From Pleurodeles waltl (Eukaryota > Chordata > Amphibia > Caudata > Salamandridae): a stretch of DNA of 64,000 nt. Location: NCBI RefSeq assembly GCF_031143425.1, contig NC_090444.1:1315035324-1315099323 (forward strand), given 5' to 3'. A model generated the notes under the pieces. That model was not told where the DNA came from, made no database searches, and saw nothing but the letters and a program-made list of their open reading frames with translations. Positions 11,001-19,261 of this stretch are shown here, piece by piece; the stretch's first letter is position 1, and the number at the start of each line of letters is the position of its first letter. The position numbers were made by a program, and so were the translations under genes.

Positions 11001-12631
11001 CAAGCGGGCCTTTTAGTCGTATGCAGATGGACTTCATTGAGATGCCTGTGCATGGAGGTCTGAAATATGTGTTGGTGATTGTGTGCATTTTTAGTCACTG
11101 GATTGAGGCATACCCCACACGTAGAAATGACAGCCTTACAGTTGCCAAGCTATTATTGAGAGAGTTGATACCACGTTTCGGATTCCCGATCTCTTTAGAA
11201 TCAGATAGGGGAAGTCACTTCAACAACGAGGTGATAAAGTTACTTTGCGAAGCGCTGAACATTGAGCAGAAACTGCATTGTAGCTATCGCCCTGAAGCAT
11301 CAGGACTGGTGGAGCAGATGAATGGTACACTGAAATCAAGAATGGCGAAAATATGTGCATCGACAAATTTGAAATGGCCTGATGCATTGCCCTTAGTGCT
11401 AATGTCAATGAGAAACACCCCTGATAGAAAAACTGGATTGTCTCCGCACGAAATTCTCATGGGCAGGGCTATGAGACTTCCTGCAGTTCCCGCAAACGCG
11501 CTTTTGAATATTACAGATGATATGGTGTTAGACTACTGCAAAGGTCTGGCTGACGTGGTTCGCTCTTTCTCTCACCAGGTGGAAGCAACCACCTTGCCAC
11601 CGATCCAAGGTCCAGGACACGCACTGAAAGCAGGTGACTGGGTCGTGGTAAAGAAGCACGTGAGAAAGTCGTGTCTGGAACCCCGTTGGAAAGGCCCTTT
11701 CCAAGTGATCCTGATGACAACTACCGCTGTGAAGTGTGCGGGGGTTCCCAACTGGATTCACGCCAGTCACACAAAGAAGGTGTTGTGTCCCACAGATGAG
11801 GAAGTTGAAGCGCTGAAATTGCCAGTGCCTGATAAAACAGTGCCGAGTGCTGAGACAGAACAAAACCGAACTGAAAGCGGACAGGCAGAAGCAGGAGAGA
11901 GAGAGATATTATTGGAGAACGAAGAGTCCGACTCACTTGGGGAAGACCAAGGAGAAAGTTCAGACAGCGACGAAGAAGCTACAGGTGACAAAGAACCTGA
12001 AGCAGCTGAGGGTAGCAAAAAGCCTGAAGCAGCTGAAGGTGACAAAGAACCTGAAGCCGCCGAAAGTGATACAGAGCCTGACGAAAGTAACGGTGAGGAA
12101 GGGCTCGAGAAAGGTGAAAAAGCAGGAGAGCCTGATCAGAAGAGGGCTTTCCCAGAAACAGACGATACAGAAAAAGAAAAGGAGAACGTGATCGATTCCC
12201 CTGAAGGAGGGGACAAGGCAGAGCAGAACGAAAAAGTTCAAACCTCTACAGAAAAGGTCGCAGGTCCATCAAATGGACATGGTGCAAAGAGGAGATTAAG
12301 TATATCACCAGTAAAACAAAGGTCCGGAGAAGGTTTGAACGACGGAGGAAGACCAAAAGTAAAAGAGAAAAGAAAAGAAGTGTCTGTCGTGATACCAACC
12401 TCGAGTGAAGAAAAAGACTTGACAAAAGAGGAAAGTACCAGCGAGGCAGAATCGAAAAGAGAAGCAAAATTGAAAAGGAAAAGGATACCGAACAGAAGGT
12501 ATTCCGGTCCAGAATGGGCATATGCAGTCAATGACGATTGGACTGACGAGTTTGTATCTCTAAGCATCGAGAACGAAGAAGAGGAAGAGATACCAATAGA
12601 AAAGAAACGTTTTATGGACAGTGTTGATTGA
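5045..12631 (+). CDS. gag-pro-pol: ERV Gag-Pro-Pol polyprotein, single continuous frame (2528 aa)
   Basis: The product is a retroviral structural and replication polyprotein. From the N-terminus: a matrix-like region (1-150) without Gly at position 2; a PPPY late-domain motif at residues 196-199; a Gln/Met-rich linker (about 240-480); a capsid region (about 620-850) with a conserved 'SYYERLLKAF' block; a nucleocapsid knuckle at 900-913 whose second Cys is Arg903; another Gln/Met-rich linker; protease with DTGA (Asp1078); reverse transcriptase with YIDD (1398-1401); RNase H with Glu1708 where the first catalytic residue is normally Asp; and integrase with HHCC and D1996-D2054-E2090 (D,D35E). 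An MLV-like integrase C-terminal domain and an acidic tail of about 250 residues follow. Gammaretroviruses normally have a stop between gag and pro; none is present here. The start was chosen because it is the first ATG and lies just after the leader repeats. Intactness suggests a fairly young insertion. Confidence 0.9.
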   Translation: MKFLKAFRSAMKGESYIKASVGEETPPEGTPAYTVMEEKGVAPCLWLKQWHKLTEKHGSVAFPIHGTFNIRILENLRFTMYDMKVPPRPAQFEALAIWELMARQQQKNKFETRMRKVEKTLADARWDNAQKVWRSDVLQGIKLFPAVTKEEEETGKKATCKTDRKCSKDREDEEKLRREEELEDEELIMQLLNDRPPPYAENGQGPSTSSAPPAPVQISETQSSGASSGSKDPSLLFTPQIPQVRRIYPDVPIMKPAENYQPQMPGYYSSDNSGVMVLEQTVRGVQNGHNPTMIQAGSTQFMMPQKQMQGGNAHAQMTGSQMGMPAMMTHSMGMNMPQNMGNGQNPDAISLPITVGPPVPLYSQPNLGMSGQGSILQKGTERRCIENTPGITPIAAQPNGSGSLMEFSPICAQSTLVRSSPPLIIPLTSNTEKLPQPSMAVDVNATLMGVNAQQLTQWFNSLNSTQSSDSGKGEDYLNRMRLNMEAQELVEGNMGVNRLESYTEEELRYLCPKITKEVNKVHKSLQEVADRNGIDIGKTKHLSRSYRLDFGTTDFEHMRSAGMKAHLRELLQSAQVWRCLDKWESRWVKRKDKRRDSATEHNEKRPQSSETVTMLPMRETAGGKLIHVPWHRSDIQSFTDDFPKLREKPIEWYQQTDRFVKLAKCLWEDLNTLFEIVVPADLWEDCKRAVGWPTSEPERDRETGAPSPMVMSLYYKVIEHLKTKVAAKNVDWQKIDRTAQEAKESIHSYYERLLKAFKNYSGTETIEAKDMLHFVFRFVEGLRPEIGQMIKSHLICWQSKPIDEVLNYAKYCSDEIEVKQKKLKEKVMMMQLKAAQTGLQGLQGMQGFQQQVPQPQPQLQGNMPFQPQARGRGRGGFVNNGPDLNTVVTGVQAMKKVMPCHVRGIVGHWKRECPMVVQEGAGGGVGVGQQNNDVNAFQTMRGPKMRSPNPNFQTINQLQGLQPMQPQQMQMPRMQMTQMQPMQQLLPMVPNQQMQIPLAPMSQQQVMVPPQVSGQVMSTNGTVQQFPLHSESGINNVWESESSEEEGDCVLAASLEVDQKGPYVEGRVLGHRVSFLVDTGATRSTVKSSEVPNLPLSRRTVQVVGVANRHLTNPITDPVPVSIGNYQGVHQFVICDSSPIALLGRDLLCKFGCSIMCSNEGITIQTSSDGEEEDSVEADEMETVDEEYPLICLFPMITEEDIPAELRETVGKEVWDMTGKEVGLMKGVEPVKVTVKPNAIFPQTPQYHMAQDTLMKVAQLIDKFVKQWVLKEVLSSPCNSPIMGLIKPSGKVRLVQDLRKINDIIVKCCPVVPNPAVIMFQIPCDAEWFSVIDLSQAFFSVPLHEDSQFLFCFKFLDRVYSWCRIPQGFSESPSIFNQVLKKDLEELELPFESTLVQYIDDLLVASKTESGCTADTIALLNHLGRNGHKVSPSKLQFCQKKVKYLGHQIEKGSRRIMKERITSVLQMSPPKTRKEVRKFLGMVGYCRQWIPNFSTLAKPLLKLTQKDALDQIELKGDEMDAFVELKECMCRAPALGMPDYTKPFTLFCHERDACSLSVLTQAHGGVNRPVAYFSATLDPVAAALPGCLRAVAAVGISLTQSEGIVMGHPVTVMVPHSVEILLTRSQTQHMTGARLTRYETIILGSPNVQLKRCTTLNPATLLPGENVEIENAEDVEHDCLQVTEFCTKPRPDIKDTKLDENDQILFVECSCLRDGMGILKAGYAVCTVTGVLEAGWLQGVYSAQVAELVALTRACQLSALMKVTIYTDSQYGFGIVHDFGQLWSQRGFLTSSGSPVKNGERIRELLHAIQVPAEVAVVKCSAHTKGQDYVSLGNAYADQVARFCALNCILLRDEWNSISEPELEPAEAFALKVIDTIEELKALQNNVREDERDSWIKSQCIKRQDELWVSHEGKFVLPNSLLSQLARFYHGQAHLGRDAMIRLFKTDWFNPRFRQAAEAVYHRCVTCQQMNPGKGTVVNASHIGRASGPFSRMQMDFIEMPVHGGLKYVLVIVCIFSHWIEAYPTRRNDSLTVAKLLLRELIPRFGFPISLESDRGSHFNNEVIKLLCEALNIEQKLHCSYRPEASGLVEQMNGTLKSRMAKICASTNLKWPDALPLVLMSMRNTPDRKTGLSPHEILMGRAMRLPAVPANALLNITDDMVLDYCKGLADVVRSFSHQVEATTLPPIQGPGHALKAGDWVVVKKHVRKSCLEPRWKGPFQVILMTTTAVKCAGVPNWIHASHTKKVLCPTDEEVEALKLPVPDKTVPSAETEQNRTESGQAEAGEREILLENEESDSLGEDQGESSDSDEEATGDKEPEAAEGSKKPEAAEGDKEPEAAESDTEPDESNGEEGLEKGEKAGEPDQKRAFPETDDTEKEKENVIDSPEGGDKAEQNEKVQTSTEKVAGPSNGHGAKRRLSISPVKQRSGEGLNDGGRPKVKEKRKEVSVVIPTSSEEKDLTKEESTSEAESKREAKLKRKRIPNRRYSGPEWAYAVNDDWTDEFVSLSIENEEEEEIPIEKKRFMDSVD
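11985..12092 (+). repeat. 27-bp in-frame tandem repeats in the Pol C-terminal extension
   Basis: Three to four copies of a 27-bp unit encode a nine-residue acidic repeat of the type GDKEPEAAE, with the last unit diverged. They lie in the Glu/Asp/Lys-rich tail after the integrase domain and probably arose by slippage without breaking the frame. Confidence 0.85.
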
Positions 12632-12888
12632 AAGGGTGATAAATGATATTGCTTGCTACAATCTAACGTGAAACAAACAACCAGCTGAGACATTGCTAAA
12701 CCGGATGAGACATTTGCTAAACCGATAAAGACTGAGTTATTGCCGAATTGAGACAAGTGCTGCTAACCGATAAGCGTCTGGCCTCTTGAAGAAGACGGTG
12801 TGAACATTGCGCTCGCTCAGCTTTGTAACTGAATTGCTAAATAAGTATCATTTATAAGTACTTCTAGCTCTCTGATTCTATACAGATC
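12632..12888 (+). other. Pol-env intergenic spacer with env splice acceptor
   Basis: The spacer separates the pol stop from the env ATG. Short tandem-like motifs ('ctaaaccggatgagacattgctaaaccgataaag') occur around 12690-12740. A pyrimidine-rich tract ends in TACAG at 12881-12885, three bases before the env ATG. This is a good match to a 3' splice site for subgenomic env mRNA. Confidence 0.65.
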
Positions 12889-13803
12889 ATGAGGCAAAGC
12901 AATAGAAAGAAATATTGTAAATATGTGTGTATAGGCTTGGTAATTACATGTGTACTAATAGTAATGGCAATTGTGCTTGGAATGCATGGAAAGGGTGAGA
13001 ATGAGAATATTGAGGCTTCTACTTTTGCTCCTGTTACTGTCACTGAACTAACCGCATTGAAAAGGCTAGCGCTGGATGAAAGACTCTTGCATGATAGGAA
13101 AGAGCTTTCGTATAATGTTTTCTATCGCTTACTAACAGAATATGTTGAGACAATGGATGCGAAAGATTGTTATGTGTGTACCCAGATACCGACATCAGTG
13201 AAGGAAGGGGTGACATATCACCACATGCCTCTTACATACGGGATTACATGTAGTATAGTAATGTCTAGGTTTTATGGTCAAACTAACATACAGTATTTTT
13301 ACTCAAATTATGATGTTACCTTTGCTTACGTTCCTATAATAGCGCAGCTAAGCCAGATTGCTAAAGATTGGGATGCAAAAATTATGAGGGAATTTTTCGA
13401 GCCAATGCTACCTTTTGAAACGGCTCACGCTCATAGGGAAAATCTTACCTGCTCGCTCTCTGCAGTAGAAATAAGCTTTTTAGATCGCACAGATGATAGA
13501 AGGGCTCAAATGAAGGCGAAATTAGAAAAGGAGTTACATAAGAGGACTTCAGTAGATAATTATGATTTTGCTGCAATAAAGACACAAGGGAAAATTGCTT
13601 TAGATGCTTGGCATGTAGGGAAATTTTGTATATATCGAGGTGAATCTTATTATGACAACATTTTTGTAGGAGCGAGTGAGTGTAAACACACGTTTATCTT
13701 TAAGGCCAAATGGACATTCATGATGGACGGACTTGACCCTGTCATTCCAGGGGTATATTACATTTGTGGGTATAATGCCTATTATCGTCTTCCAAAGGGA
13801 TGA
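12889..13803 (+). pseudogene. env: ERV env, surface-subunit part, ending at an in-frame TGA
   Basis: This is the N-terminal part of a retroviral envelope glycoprotein that would mediate receptor binding. Residues about 10-32 are strongly hydrophobic after a basic start and could act as a signal peptide or anchor. A CxxC motif at residues 94-97 (C-Y-V-C) resembles the isomerase-like motif of gamma-type surface subunits, and an N-glycosylation site (NLT) lies near 13440. The frame stops at TGA 13801-13803, and the same frame continues open into the transmembrane part. The stop separates the two subunits on the surface side of the cleavage region, so no full envelope protein would be made from this copy. 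The assignment rests on position after pol, the splice acceptor and the motif pair; I did not place it in a named Env family. Confidence 0.8.
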
Positions 13804-14520
13804 TGGGGAAGATGTTATTTGGGTATAGTGTTCCCAAAGGTTTATCAACTGGATGACCTATCGATGATTCAAAAGACATCTGGATCCCATCGTATCCAGA
13901 AAAGAGAGACCGCAGCTGCTGTGGTAGGTGATATATTTGGAGCCATGATTCCTTCATTGGGAGTTGTGCTGAATTCCATCAAAATAAGAAAGTTGTCTAC
14001 TATAGTGGATAACATGTTGACAAAGTTTTCAGGTGCTATAATCCTGATAGATGCTGAACTTGCAGCGGAAAGAGCTATGACTCTTCAAAATAGGCTTGCT
14101 TTAGACATTCTTTTAGCAAAGGATGGTGGTGTTTGCAAAATTCTTGGTGCAAGACACTGTTGTACCTATATACCTGACAATAGTGTGAAAATTAAAACTA
14201 TGCTTGCTAATCTAACAAAAGAAAGTGCAGATTTGAAGGAACTGAAAGAACCAGGAGTGTGGGAGAAGGTTGGAAAAGGACTTGCTTCAGTGGGACATTG
14301 GATTGGGGGAATTTGGAATGGAATATTGATAAAAATAATAGAGGGAATTTTAATAGTGATAATTTGTGTATTTGGAATTTGGGGAATAAAAAGGGGAATA
14401 ATAATGATTATGGAAAGAATTAAAAGAAGAAAAGAGGAGAAAATTATGAAAAGAATGGCAGAAGAATACAAAGCGCAAACTAGGGGAACTAAAAGGAAAA
14501 GAGAACTGACAGAATTTTAA
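13804..14520 (+). pseudogene. env: ERV env, transmembrane-subunit part, downstream of the TGA
   Basis: This continues the upstream env frame after the stop at 13801. It contains a dibasic Lys-Arg candidate cleavage site at 13900-13905 with Arg at P5 rather than at the usual P4. An Ala/Val/Gly-rich fusion-peptide-like stretch follows, then a heptad-rich segment, and then a Cys-x7-Cys-Cys motif (Cys codons at 14134, 14158 and 14161). An NLT glycosylation site, a hydrophobic membrane span around 14325-14400 and a long Lys/Arg-rich cytoplasmic tail complete it. Gamma-type transmembrane subunits usually have six residues between the cysteines; here there are seven. There is no ATG at the head of this part, so it would not be translated independently in any obvious way. 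Confidence 0.8.
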
Positions 14521-14567
14521 TGGAATAAAATTTGTGGGGTTAATTTGTGTGATGACAAGTAGTCATC

Positions 14568-14577
14568 AGAGGAGGGA
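14568..14577 (+). promoter_or_regulatory. Candidate polypurine tract
   Basis: AGAGGAGGGA follows env by about 50 bases and is immediately followed by TTGATG. It is the best polypurine tract in the region. If it is the real plus-strand primer, the 3' LTR would start at 14579 rather than 14669. Confidence 0.5.
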
Positions 14578-15183
14578 TTGATGAAGCAGAAAATGAAGGT
14601 TTTGATTTATTAACGCATAAACGTAGTGTGAAATAATCATGTGTGACATTAACCGAACTAATAAAGATTGTACGGGGACAAAATGTGCCCTCAGAGTAGT
14701 TTGCCAACATTTATACGCGTGCTTTATGTAACGTGGTGTATTAGAATTGCACAAATCTGACATAATCATAAACGTGTGCTACGATTTGCTTGTTTGAAAT
14801 GCGTTAGCTTAGCATTACTTTAGAGGAGGCTTTGGCCTAGTGGCCTGGTCTCACGGTTTAGATGCTCGTATTTTTCCAATGTGCTATTAAACGTGTATTT
14901 CTGCTTGAAGCTGTACTTTTCCACAGAAACTGTTCACATGCTTATCTTAAACTTTCGTGCCAGCCTGGCATATTTTCCCTTTACTTCAAGGTCCACTTGC
15001 AGGTGCGGACAATGGAGTCTCTGAAAGTGAGCTAATTGGTAGACAATGTTGCAACTTGCGTACCCATCTCCAAGGATAATGTATGCTTAAGTAAAAGCTT
15101 GAGAACTGTCGTTTTTGATTGGACAATTTGAAGCTAACCTATGAACCCTCCAATGGAGACCCTACTGGACTCAAACTGTTGTC

Positions 15184-15191
15184 TATAAAAA
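15184..15191 (+). promoter_or_regulatory. TATA box of ERV LTR
   Basis: TATAAAAA sits about 515 bases into the LTR in a GC-poor U3 and is followed by a 'ccgccattttg' type sequence. The position suits an LTR promoter. Confidence 0.6.
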
Positions 15192-15903
15192 CCAGGTGCA
15201 CGAGAAGAAAGTAGCTATTACCAGCTCGATACCCGCCATTTTGCAGACTTCGTAGCTATTATGGCCCACTTTGCTGCGACGCCATTTTGAGAGACTTTGA
15301 TGCTTTCTCTAATCGAGAGAAAGAGACTTTAATGATTCTTGCCCTAGAGACTTTAACTTTGATTTGTCCCTTTGCATGAAGTAGTAGTTTTACCTTGCCG
15401 CCGTGAGGCAATTGCCCGTCCACCCTGCCCCTTTGTCCCGTCCCATGCTGATCGAAGAACGGTACCTGTGAGACGAAGACTTCCTTGTATGCTGATCGTA
15501 ATTGGTAAATATGAAAGGAAATTGTAAAATTGCATTGTGTTTCTTTTAGGTAACCAACTGCTGATTTTGATAAGAGCCCTAGCTAGGAGTTTTTTCTAAA
15601 TTTATGTTGCTAAATTGTTTTTGCATGAAGTCCCACATGCCGATGCTAATTTGAAGTTAGATGAGGATTCCACATGTTGCACGATGCAATCTGAGATCTT
15701 GTTATGCTGACTAAATGTACGCAATTAGTTCATTACAGATTATCGTATTAGTGCTTTGCATTGCTATTATCGAATGCCTTGTGATTCAAATGCTACATAG
15801 ATTACACTTGTTTCGACGTTATGGACAGCTATTAATGTTCATTTATGTTTATCATTTGGTGTTGAGACACATCTATATCGTGCTAGCTTTGTTAATATAG
15901 GGA

Positions 15904-15929
15904 AATAAATTCACTAACTTTGCAATAAA
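15904..15929 (+). terminator. Tandem AATAAA polyadenylation signals in ERV LTR
   Basis: Two AATAAA hexamers lie 20 bases apart near the right end of the LTR. A GT-containing stretch ('ctggtgtggttatt') follows, as expected for a cleavage and polyadenylation site at an R/U5 boundary. Confidence 0.65.
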
Positions 15930-16070
15930 CTGGTGTGGTTATTCCTGACTGAAAGGTCAGGGTTCGCCGAAATGTATTCTGGATTAATCGTTAAGTGTTA
16001 TGTTGATCAAGGTATTGCTTATGTTCGTTATTGATTATTGATTTCAGGAAATTGATCGATTAAGAGTACA

Positions 16071-18135
16071 GAGAGTTCCCACTTAGTCAAAAGATTCATC
16101 GGCCTAAAGAGCGTCCGAACACAGGTAAATTGTTACTACGGTTCGCTCTATCAAGACCAAACACTCTCAAAGCTGCTTACAACTCCCTAGAGAGGAGAAA
16201 GGATTTACACCATGACCAGCTTGTGCAGGCATCAATCAGGAACTCTATTAAGCACAACTTTAAGCCTGGAAATAAGCATGTGTCTGCAGAGAGATTATCA
16301 AGCGGTATATATGTGTCACAAGAAGTACTGGTTGCCGAGGAGGTCGCTGTTAATCTCAAACATTGTCACCCCATGATTACTGCCAATTAAACTTTTACGT
16401 TTTTAGAGACCAATGCACGGAGCTTCGCATGCTGGGCAAGCAGGCCCACGTGAAATGTCCTTAAACAGGAGCTTTATTTTTGAATAGCTGTGGTGAGACC
16501 TTGAGTAATGCTAACTTAATTGATGTTAAGAGGGCTATCCCTGGGAAGCACAGAGCTGTGGGAAGAATTGCAATTGATTACATCATGCTGTCTGGCAGAG
16601 GTTTCCCTGCATTTAATTGTACAAACAATGTTAATAATACAAACTATGTTTTCTGCCAATCTTGATACATTAATTAAGTCTTCTAAGAAACATGCATTCC
16701 TCATTATAGCCTACTTAAAATTGAGAAAAAAATGGGATCTGTGCCCATGTTTAATGGTTTCAAATTCAGGGATGCCTTGGGAAATGAAATTGTGTTTGTT
16801 TTTTGGCTACCCTATTGCATAATTAAACGTATGCATAAATCACACAAAAAGCATGGAAGGCTACTTTAAAAAGTCCCTCCCAAAAATTGTTCAAACGAAG
16901 GAATTTAAAAGGCCCTATACTGAAACACCTTTGTGAGGATTTAGTAATGTATCTTCAGGAGTAGGCAATGATAACCATCTAAACTCTCAGAATAGGAAGT
17001 TGTCTGTGACTTATTTGATGCATACTTAGGAGCAGGAAGCCCTCCCCTCCCCCACAACAGAATCTCCATCAACGACACTATAGTGACTGAAGAGGGAGGA
17101 GCTTCACAAATACAGTGGCAGGAACAACGCAAAGGCGGAAAACTTAGTAGAAAATAACCTATGTTTGAACTGTGCGGTGGAAGTCCCCCTCTCTCCTATG
17201 CAAAATCATCATTTGGGAAGACATATCATATTACCTCCTCCTCCTTTAAGTAGTGTAAGGAGAAAACAAACAGCTTAGAAGGTAGTGTGGGTGAGATTTC
17301 CCATAAGGAAGGTCCTCAGTGTGGCTGGAATTCAGCTGTAACAACTCTTTGTCTCACCTCTCTTAGAAACCTTAATCATAGCACCCTATTAACCCAATTA
17401 TTATTTTTATTATTATTATTGGGTTGGAGTTTGAGTAAAACTCGTTTAATTTTGAAACTACAGCCATTGAAATGTATTCCACCCTGCCTTGTAAAAAGGT
17501 TTGGAAGGAGGAGCATTTAAGACAGAGAAAGGGTGCGTCTACATAACGTATTGACAATGTACATTTTCTTAGCTCCACAAACAATACGCAATTGAGTTCA
17601 GAGATGCTTTAATGTAGACAGATATCTAAAACAGTTTAACAATAACTCAATTGGTGTATACGATTACATCTATGGCAGAAATAATAAGGAAATAGATAAT
17701 ATTATGATAATGTGACAAAGGGTGCTGGACTCTTTAATATTAGAAATGAAAAAATCGTGGGAGCGAGGGTGAATAATAATGTCCTTTCAGTCCCTTTTGG
17801 TAATTTGACAGGAGAAAAGGTACTCACTAGACCAAAGGCTCTACCTAGTGGATTAATGCTGAAATAGTTTCTTGGTTTTTCTTGGCTTTCATAGATGAAC
17901 TAGGCAAGCTGATATTGACTGAATAATTCAAAGCTCTATGATTTTGGTACAGCAGGAAGCTGGGTGTGTCACCCCCTCAGGCATGACATTTTTTTATTTG
18001 TTTTTCTGAATTAGGTCTTGTTGCTGAACACAGAAGAGTGGTAAGAAGTGTAACCAATGTTGTCACTAGAAAGAAGGGAGTAGACTGAAAAAATAAAATA
18101 CCCCCCAAACTGAGCCACATGGAACAAAATATCTT
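16071..18135. other. Unassigned DNA after the ERV
   Basis: No gene is recognised. An 87-codon open frame at 16130-16390 begins with ATG and ends in TAA but has no motif I know. A second area (about 16480-16860) shows short coding-like stretches broken by stops and could be an old gene or transposon fragment. A (TTA)n microsatellite lies at about 17397-17421. A weak pair of inverted 'gtctaca' ends at about 17537-17615 may mark a small DNA-transposon remnant. Confidence 0.35.
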
Positions 18136-18508
18136 AGGTAAGTGAGCGATCCCTCAGGGACCGTTGCACACAGCACCCTCGGAATGCTCACTGTTTGCCA
18201 CAGCAGACAGTACGCATTCCGCGGGGGCTGACAGGGCCCCTGTGGCCTCCAACTCAGCCTTCCCGCCATCCTTTTCATGGAGGGGACGCCGCCATGAAAA
18301 GATTGGCGGAAAGGAAAGTCGTGATCAGCACAGCCCTGCTGTGGTTGACCACGACTTTCACCGCCGCCAACCCGTCAGGATCCCTGACCTCAGCAGAGGT
18401 GGAGGTGGCAGTCTCCTGCCGGTCCAACCGCCAAGATCGTAATCTGGCAGACGGACCGTCACCGCAAGTTTGGTAATCTCAGGACTGCCAAACTCGAAAT
18501 GAGGACCC
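18136..18508. repeat. GC-rich, hairpin-rich MITE-like block
   Basis: The base composition jumps to GC-rich and the sequence is built of imperfect inverted repeats. Examples are 'aaagtcgtgatcagcacagc' against 'gctgtggttgaccacgactt' (about 18316-18360) and arms around 'ccgccatccttttcatgg' (about 18258-18308). The right end 'ctcgaaatgaggaccc' resembles the 'gggggtcatt' terminus of the complete MITE at 20163-20792. I infer a truncated relative of that family; a left terminus and TSD are not visible. Confidence 0.5.
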
Positions 18509-18589
18509 ATGTCCTGTAGCATTATCAGTCTTGGGAAAGACCGTTCTGTGTCAGAACATGTGGACATGAAACCATGCTTTAATAAAAAA

Positions 18590-19255
18590 CTTTAATTGCA
18601 CTTTCCTGGAGTGCCTGCTTTTCCTTGTGGCAAAAGAATTGACGTTTGGAAATGTATAAATGTAAATACAAATATAATTATTATTAAATCATTAAAAAAT
18701 TAATTTGAAAAACAATTCTAAATTAATATATGATAAACACATTATGAAAAAAATAAAATTAGTAAATAAAAAACATTTGAATAATAGTTTCTATTATTAA
18801 AAGGCCATAATATAGCAATATGTATCATTAATCAATTACAAAAATAATAATTAATTATGCTATTAAGTATTAAAAATAAATTAAATATGAATATTTCTCA
18901 AACAATAAAACACACAAAGTAATCTAAAAAATAACCAAAGTAAACTAAAAATACAATATTTTAATAACTATATCCTGCACAATCAAACAAAACAAAAATA
19001 TTAAAACAATTTAAAAAAAAACAATATTGAACTCAAAAATATTTCAAAACATATTCACATATACCCCTGAAAAACAGTCTTATAAATGCTATAAGAAAAT
19101 GATGCACAGGTTTGTAATTCCAATCTAATAAACACAAAAAAACATACATTTATAACTGCATATGAGCAACAATTATAAAAAAAACACATACAGCAGATAA
19201 AAATTACATTTACTATTCCAAATACCACTCAAACAACATTAGCTAAAGTGGTAAA
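18590..19255. other. AT-rich block without genes
   Basis: About 660 bp dominated by A and T with short poly-A and 'aataa' runs and no open frame of interest. Similar AT-rich blocks occur at 28620-29460 and 35230-35590. Confidence 0.6.
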
Positions 19256-19261
19256 CTATTG

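Larger units (their letters stand above)
5045..16070 (+). mobile_element. Endogenous retrovirus, gamma-/epsilon-like, lacking a recognisable 5' LTR
   Basis: Gene order is gag-pro-pol, env, 3' LTR, all on the plus strand. The capsid region, the MLV-like integrase C-terminal domain, and the Env with a CxxC motif in its surface part and a Cys-x7-Cys-Cys motif in its transmembrane part point to the broad gamma/epsilon side of the Retroviridae. Gag-pro-pol is open throughout, env has one in-frame stop, and a candidate polypurine tract and an LTR follow. The leader probably extends left of 5045, but no 5' LTR was found. The copy is therefore 5'-damaged or rearranged and unlikely to be expressed from its own promoter. 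The host is inferred, not shown. Confidence 0.85.
14669..16070 (+). repeat. ERV 3' LTR (5' boundary uncertain)
   Basis: The segment begins TGTAC at 14669 and ends GTACA at 16070, giving 5-bp inverted termini with TG...CA ends. It contains TATAAAAA at 15184-15191, with transcription expected to start about 25-30 bases later, and two AATAAA polyadenylation signals at 15904-15909 and 15924-15929. This order (U3 with TATA, R, polyadenylation signal, U5) fits an LTR of 1402 bp. The alternative start at 14579 follows a better polypurine tract. No second copy is visible upstream, so the termini cannot be confirmed by LTR-LTR comparison. Confidence 0.65.

Noticed and set aside
12238..12756. 172-codon minus-strand frame over the end of pol
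   Set aside because: It is a shadow of the acidic pol tail. The reverse strand of Glu/Lys-rich codons gives Ser/Phe/Leu-rich open frames.
13819..14520. A separate gene starting at 13819
   Set aside because: The start is TTG and the frame is the same as the upstream env. It is env downstream of a stop, not an independent gene.
17530..17620. Small MITE suggested by inverted 'gtctaca' ends
   Set aside because: The terminal pairing is short and imperfect and no target-site duplication is visible.
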